Shown: piece by piece, positions 59,883 to 64,000 of the stretch | How positions within the stretch are numbered: position 1 is the first letter of the stretch | Layout of the letters: every line of letters begins with the position of its first letter | Source of the DNA: Metarhizium brunneum | Taxonomy: Eukaryota > Ascomycota > Sordariomycetes > Hypocreales > Clavicipitaceae | Direction: 5' to 3' | Length of the DNA stretch: 64,000 bases | Assembly (NCBI RefSeq): GCF_013426205.1 | Contig: NC_089423.1 | Span: forward strand, 5,828,001-5,892,000 | The notes under the pieces: generated by a model | The model's database searches: none | What the model was told of the DNA's origin: nothing | Seen by the model: only the letters and a program-made list of their open reading frames with translations | Program-made: the position numbers and the translations under genes

Positions 59883-60876
59883 TGGGGCTATTCGGTGTCG
59901 GTGATGAAGGACGAGATTCTCCCACCCTTTTGGCGGCTATAGAGGTCGCCTACTGGTGAGTACATGTATTGCGATGGATGCCCAGTGGTGTATATTCGCT
60001 CGAGTGGCATTTGCGTAATCGATAACCCGGCACGGATAGTTCACCGGCACATTTTACTCTGGCAGGAAAACCAATAAATGCGCGACACTCATCTCCCCAA
60101 ATTGAGATGGCTCCGGGACACGCATCGCTGGCATCCGATAGATGGCAACGTCGATTGCCACCTCAACACGGACAAAGCCATAAATTGGAACCCCCATACC
60201 GAAGGCTATCTGCGGCTCGAGAATCCATCTCAATCTATTTCCCGGCCCAAATCTCCCCTGCGCCCTCGAGTCGAACCAGACCAGACCAGCCACGCAAGCC
60301 CACGCGCTCAGGAATTGATTGACAACAAAAACCACATGGCCAGCCACAGCAAAGGGGCAAGGGGGAAAGGACCAAAGCGGCCTTGGCACAAAATCGCCAG
60401 CTGCCGCCCGGAATTGGCACCAATTGTCTCTCTCTTGGAGCGTGGTATGTGGAGATGTCAAGGGAGGGAGAAGCAGACGCCACAACATAGTATTGCCCTC
60501 GGCGTGCCAGTCGTGGGTGAAGCAGACACGTAGAGAGCTTCTGCACCGAATAGTCGGTCTTTGACTGGACGAGGGCGCCGCGATCCGACGAGTATTGCAT
60601 ACCGTTTGCAGCGCGTCGGCCAGCGCAGAGAGTGGTATAGATATAAGGAGTTGACGGTTCTTGCGAGGATGCCTCCATTTGTACAGCCCAAGTCGAACTG
60701 ACACACTCTGTTTTCTCCTTGTTCTCGATACGAAAAAAAAAAAAAAAAACAAAGTCTCAAACCTTGGTGAATTGAGATATCTCGCCGGTTTTCTTTTTCC
60801 CATGCAGGAAGCGCTCGCCCCCGGCTTCCTACAGTTCTCCCACGCGGCCCCCAAACAGACACCGAATAGACTCATC
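59883..60876. other. Intergenic, 1 kb, with TATA-like site
   Basis: Promoter of the small Gln-Thr protein; TATAGATATAAG at 60637-60648 lies about 230 bp upstream of its ATG and a 17-A run at 60733-60749 follows. No gene seen on the plus strand. A minus-strand frame spanning 60054-61448 is treated as a shadow. Confidence 0.5.
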
Positions 60877-61278
60877 ATGGCGGGGAAAATGGCCAACCTG
60901 TTCGCCCTGCTGATTAGCCTGGTTGGGCTGGCGCTGGCGCAGACGCAGACGCAGACGCAGATGCAGACACAAACACAGACACAGACGACGGCGGTTGACG
61001 CAGCCGGAACCATGGGCATGACGTCGACCGTCGCCATGACAGAGGCGACGACTACGGCAAGGGCATCCGCGTGGGAGAAGACGGACGGACCGGTGATTAC
61101 GAGGGCGGACGGCAATTCTACGACGAGGGAGCGGTACACGAGGGAGCGGACGGGCCGGCCGACGACGACGATCCCCAACCCGCTGATGCACAATGCCGGG
61201 CGGAGGCCGTCGCAGCCGGGGCTGGGCAAGCTCTCCGTGGTGGTTGGGCTGGCTACGTACGGGCTGATCCTGATGTGA
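60877..61278 (+). CDS. Small GPI-type cell-wall protein with Gln-Thr repeats
   Basis: A single exon of 133 residues. I chose the ATG at 60877 because it opens straight into a signal peptide, NLFALLISLVGLALAQ. Mature sequence begins with alternating Gln-Thr (TQTQTQMQTQTQTQTT), encoded by tandem CAGACG/CAGACA units, then a Thr/Ala-rich stretch and a basic, Arg/Thr-rich middle with one N-glycosylation site (NST). The C-terminus KLSVVVGLATYGLILM is a short hydrophobic tail preceded by small residues, as in GPI-anchored proteins. No catalytic domain. Likely a minor wall or membrane-anchored protein of unknown role. The repeat tract is prone to length change. A longer reading from 60661 lacks an advantage and would hide the signal peptide. 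Confidence 0.65.
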   Translation: MAGKMANLFALLISLVGLALAQTQTQTQMQTQTQTQTTAVDAAGTMGMTSTVAMTEATTTARASAWEKTDGPVITRADGNSTTRERYTRERTGRPTTTIPNPLMHNAGRRPSQPGLGKLSVVVGLATYGLILM

Positions 61279-62179
61279 GGCCGCGGCTGGCGAGGAGGGC
61301 GTGAAAGGCTGGCTCTTTCGTGGCCCTGCGCAAGGGGGAGGGAGGAAGTGTGAGGTGAGGTGAAGTGAAGCCATCGTGGGCGGCGGACGCGGACGTGGCA
61401 GCGGCAGCGGCTTGTAAATTTCAGCGAAATGGTTGGTTCATGGGGCACTATGCCGTTTTATTTATTCAAAAGTACCAGCATCCGTCATGTTTGTGTGAAC
61501 CGCGTCGGAACCGGTGACGGTGATTCGTAGACGGATACGACCAAGGGAGAGAGAGAGAGACAAGACACATCCATGTATGCAAACGGCTCCCCGAAAATCG
61601 TCGCTTGTCGACCTGTCGCCTTTGTCGGAGTTTGTCGTACAACCCGCGCAAAATAAGCTGCTGTTACACGAGGCAGGAATAAATAATAAGTAATAAAAAA
61701 TGGCCGATTATCGGCGGAGTGATTCCCATCTCTTTTGTCGGAAATCACAAATTACGCATGGGCATGTCGATATGCAACCAGGGCCCTCCATCCCTCCATC
61801 CCTCCATTCCCCGACAAAGATCGCTCTGCTTACTGCCTCGGTAGGCCCTCTGTTTTTCGGGGTTGTACCGCTGTCTCTGGAGAGGTTCAACTCAACCTCT
61901 TGGGAACAAGACTCGTGATGATGCGCGGCCGACACGCTTCGGCGCTGCCTCTGACGGCGCTCCACTGGATACTGGTTGACAGGCGTGGCCGATGACACTT
62001 TGGATCTTTGCAAGAGAAAGCATAAAAAGACATGCGTAGTTCCAAGCTTGGGTGCTTGACATTGACGCTGTCTGTCTAGCTTGCTTCTTCACGATACCGA
62101 AAATCCCCCCATCTCACCACCAGGCGTGACCACCGACGAGAATAATAACCCCTACACAAAGACGTAAGAAAACACCGCC
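61279..62179. other. Intergenic, 0.9 kb
   Basis: Contains a GA run at 61547-61560 and three tandem CCCTCCAT units at 61784-61807. No gene seen. Confidence 0.55.
61784..61807. repeat. Three tandem CCCTCCAT units
   Basis: Perfect 8 bp unit repeated three times in intergenic DNA. Confidence 0.8.
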
Positions 62180-62645
62180 ATGGCCCCGGTAGTACACGTC
62201 GTCCTCTTCTAGTTCAAGGACGGCCAGACGCCAGACCAGCGCCGCGATGTGAGTGCGTTCCTGTCCCAAGGCCCCTATCGAGACGCTGTTCCTCGCTGAC
62301 CGCCAACCCTCGATTCTTCCTCCAGCTCTGCGACAAGATGCTCGGCCTGAGGAGCAAGTGCCTCCATCCCGCCTCCAAGAGGCCGTACATCAAGTCGTCC
62401 ATGGGCGGCCTGGACAGGAGCATCGAGGGCTGCCAGGTAAGACGCGCCCGCGCATTTCTAAAGTTGCTGTGCTGAAACGAGCTCGGCAGCACGGCTCTAC
62501 GCACGCCTTTGTCGTCGAGTTTGAGAGCGAGCAGGACCGCGACTACTACGTCAACGAGGATCCGGCGCAGGCCAGTTTCGTGCTCGAGGTGCTGCAGAAG
62601 CTGGACAAGGCGACGATTCTCGACTTTTCGCCGGGTGTATTTTGA
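62180..62645 (+). pseudogene. Dabb (stress-responsive A/B barrel) protein, broken by UAG at codon 11
   Basis: Three exons (62180-62248, 62326-62436, 62490-62645) give 112 codons including the natural TGA. The text is a full Dabb domain: MAPVVHVVLF, then FKDGQTPDQRRD, a helix with KMLGLRSKCLHPASKRPYIKS, then HGSTHAFVVEFESEQDRDYYVNEDPA and a hydrophobic end with LQKLDKATILDF. Family members are small dimeric alpha/beta barrel proteins of about 100 residues. TAG at 62210-62212 interrupts the first beta strand. All three exons and both introns (GTGAGT...CAG, GTAAGA...CAG) are otherwise intact, so the loss is recent or a sequence error. An intron ending at that TAG (donor GTAAGA at 62164) is conceivable but would delete the start and strand 1. 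No in-frame ATG restores the strand. Confidence 0.7.
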
Positions 62646-63289
62646 GCGAGGACGTCTGGACTCTGGCGGGTGTGGGCAAAAAATCAGTGCAGGGTTTTGT
62701 TTTGTATGGAGAGATGAGATTTGGGATTCATGGGGCGGCGTGGTTGGCGGGTTGGGCGGAATCATGATATTTGAACTTGTGGCGCCAGCGGCTCGGCTGT
62801 TTTTTCCCTCTTTGTGTTTCTTTCGTTGTCAATGGGACTTGCACGGCGTGACGACGGCAATATGTATATGGACTGGACTGGGTTTATGATAGACGCATCA
62901 TGTTGGTTTTTTTCACGGGTTATACCACGGCTAGTCTTGGCCACAAGTTGCTCAACGACGCTTATTTTGGGCTCACCGTGCATCTCAAACGGACTGGCTA
63001 CATGTTTCCGTGGCTCGTTGATATGCTAGCTGCCACGGTTTAGAGAATATCGAGCGAGTCGCAAGAAAACACGAAGCCCAGACGTCCGCCGAGGCTGCAC
63101 ACCACGTACCTGCCCAATCATCTCATACATGGAACATATATTGTACTGTACACAGCTAACCGCTGAGGCCAACTCATTGTGTGGCGTATAATCGTATACA
63201 TGAAGTTCTCCCGTTGTTGTTGTTACATGGACACACACAAAAAAAAGAAAGCGTCCTCCCCGCATCGCTCCCATGCAATCAACTAGGCA
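62646..63289. other. Intergenic between convergent genes
   Basis: The 3' ends of the Dabb gene and the COA6-like gene. No gene or repeat worth noting. Confidence 0.55.
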
Positions 63290-63700
63290 CTACTTAACCT
63301 TTTTCCTCTCCAACATATCCTGGATATCCTCCTTCCCCGTGCCCTTCGCCCCGGCACCCCCATCCGGCGCAAACGTCGTCGACACCTCCATCTCCTGCGC
63401 GCCCTGCTTCCTCAGCTCGTCCAGCCGCCTCTTCTTCTGGATATCCGCCACCCGCCACTGCTTGAAGTACTTGACCCAGGCGGCTGCGCAGTCGCGCTCG
63501 AAATCGTCGCTCTGGCGGGGACACGCGCGCCTCGCCGCGGCGGCGTCCTTGTTGGCGTCGAGGATGTCGTGGGCGTCGAGACAGGCAAAGTATGCGTCGC
63601 GGGCGGCCCAGCACACCGCGCGCTCCTGGCGCGTGGGTATGGCCGTGCCGGAGCGGATCTCGTCGCTGCGCGAGGATGACGAGAACGGCCACCAGCTCAT
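63290..63700 (-). CDS. coa6: COA6-like cytochrome c oxidase assembly factor
   Basis: A single exon of 136 residues, ATG at 63700. The twin-Cys pattern C-x9-C (CWAARDAYFAC) followed by C-x10-C (CPRQSDDFERDC) is that of COA6 in the Cox6b-like CHCH family, and TRQERAVCW and WVKYFKQWR match its conserved flanks. Such proteins are imported into the mitochondrial intermembrane space by Mia40, which oxidises the Cys pairs, and help copper loading of Cox2 in complex IV. The C-terminal 45 residues (GAQEMEVSTTFAPDG onward) are an extension beyond the human protein and look disordered. No presequence, as expected for Mia40 substrates. Confidence 0.9.
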   Translation of the reverse strand: MSWWPFSSSSRSDEIRSGTAIPTRQERAVCWAARDAYFACLDAHDILDANKDAAAARRACPRQSDDFERDCAAAWVKYFKQWRVADIQKKRRLDELRKQGAQEMEVSTTFAPDGGAGAKGTGKEDIQDMLERKKVK

Positions 63701-64000
63701 TGTGATGCCGGACGGGTGCGCGGGTGGTTTGTGTTGTATGGAGTGGTGGCGGCGGAGCCGAGGAGGTGGTTGGTGATTGTGCGGGATGTGCGCCTCTGTA
63801 TCAGACGTGCTCGGTCATCAGCGTTCGATGGAGTCGAATTGGTTCTTCAAAGGAGAGAGCTGGCGGATGCAGACTTTTGGCCGGCAAAATATTGGGCGTG
63901 TGGATGATGTACTCCGTAACTGCGTATTTGCTCGTGATATGTGACTGACTGGTGGAGCTTTGCCATCGGAAGCTTTCAAAAGCTACGGCGAGAAGTGGCA
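63701..64000. other. Window end, COA6-like promoter side
   Basis: 300 bp with one TACGGAGTA-type element; no gene seen before the edge. Confidence 0.5.
63910..63918. repeat. TACGGAGTA element (reverse, TACTCCGTA)
   Basis: Single intergenic copy of the dispersed motif. Confidence 0.55.

Noticed and set aside
60054..61448. Minus-strand open frame of 464 codons
   Set aside because: It opens with GTG, is rich in Arg, Ser, Cys and Val with repeated CVCVC text that mirrors the CAGACR repeat on the other strand, and has no domain. It is a shadow of the Gln-Thr gene.

Overview
The window is nuclear DNA from a filamentous ascomycete, most likely a Sordariomycete and possibly in the order Hypocreales. 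The evidence is gene-dense islands at roughly 50% GC, introns of mostly 50-115 bp with GTRNGT donors, Zn(II)2Cys6 regulators, a NoxB-type NADPH oxidase, CYP52-like P450s and several MFS carriers. Genus and species cannot be fixed from sequence reading alone. I rebuilt 18 protein-coding loci by joining exons by hand. One is cut by the window edge and two carry an in-frame UAG.

Layout. 1-7.3 kb (all minus strand): the 5' part of a P450, a Reb1/TTF1-type Myb protein and a mitochondrial P-loop ATPase. 8.4-11.4 kb (+): a large low-complexity protein of unknown function with an internal UAG. 11.4-19.0 kb: a gene-poor stretch with one possible relic near 16.5-17.1 kb. 19.0-21.4 kb (+): a Zn2Cys6 regulator with an AT-hook. 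22.3-25.1 kb (-): a microbial-type poly(ADP-ribose) glycohydrolase and a disordered conserved protein. 26.0-34.5 kb: a CYP52-like P450, a Zn2Cys6 regulator, a divergently transcribed monocarboxylate-porter-type MFS carrier and a multi-spanning membrane protein. The regulator and the carrier share a 595 bp promoter holding CGG/CCG inverted repeats, so the carrier is a natural candidate target of the regulator. No polyketide, peptide or terpene backbone enzyme is present, so I do not call this a biosynthetic cluster.

35.5-38.5 kb (-): PI4P 5-kinase. 38.5-43.3 kb: gene-poor, with a short AT-rich block and weak small ORFs. 43.3-44.8 kb (+): mitochondrial glutaryl-CoA dehydrogenase. 46.6-47.7 kb (+): ubiquitin-conjugating enzyme Ubc4/5. 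50.8-52.7 kb (+): NoxB. 55.8-57.2 kb (+): mucin-like plasma-membrane sensor. 58.0-59.9 kb (+): Dal5-family MFS transporter. 60.9-61.3 kb (+): small GPI-type Gln-Thr repeat protein. 62.2-62.6 kb (+): Dabb-domain gene broken by UAG at codon 11. 63.3-63.7 kb (-): COA6-like assembly factor.

Most of the window is core housekeeping and signalling: rDNA termination, phosphoinositide and ROS signalling, ubiquitylation, lysine/tryptophan catabolism and respiratory assembly. The accessory signals are the 26-34.5 kb carrier/regulator/P450 group, the two UAG-interrupted genes, and a TACGGAGTA palindromic element scattered through intergenic DNA. I found no clear tRNA, rRNA, CRISPR array or intact transposon.
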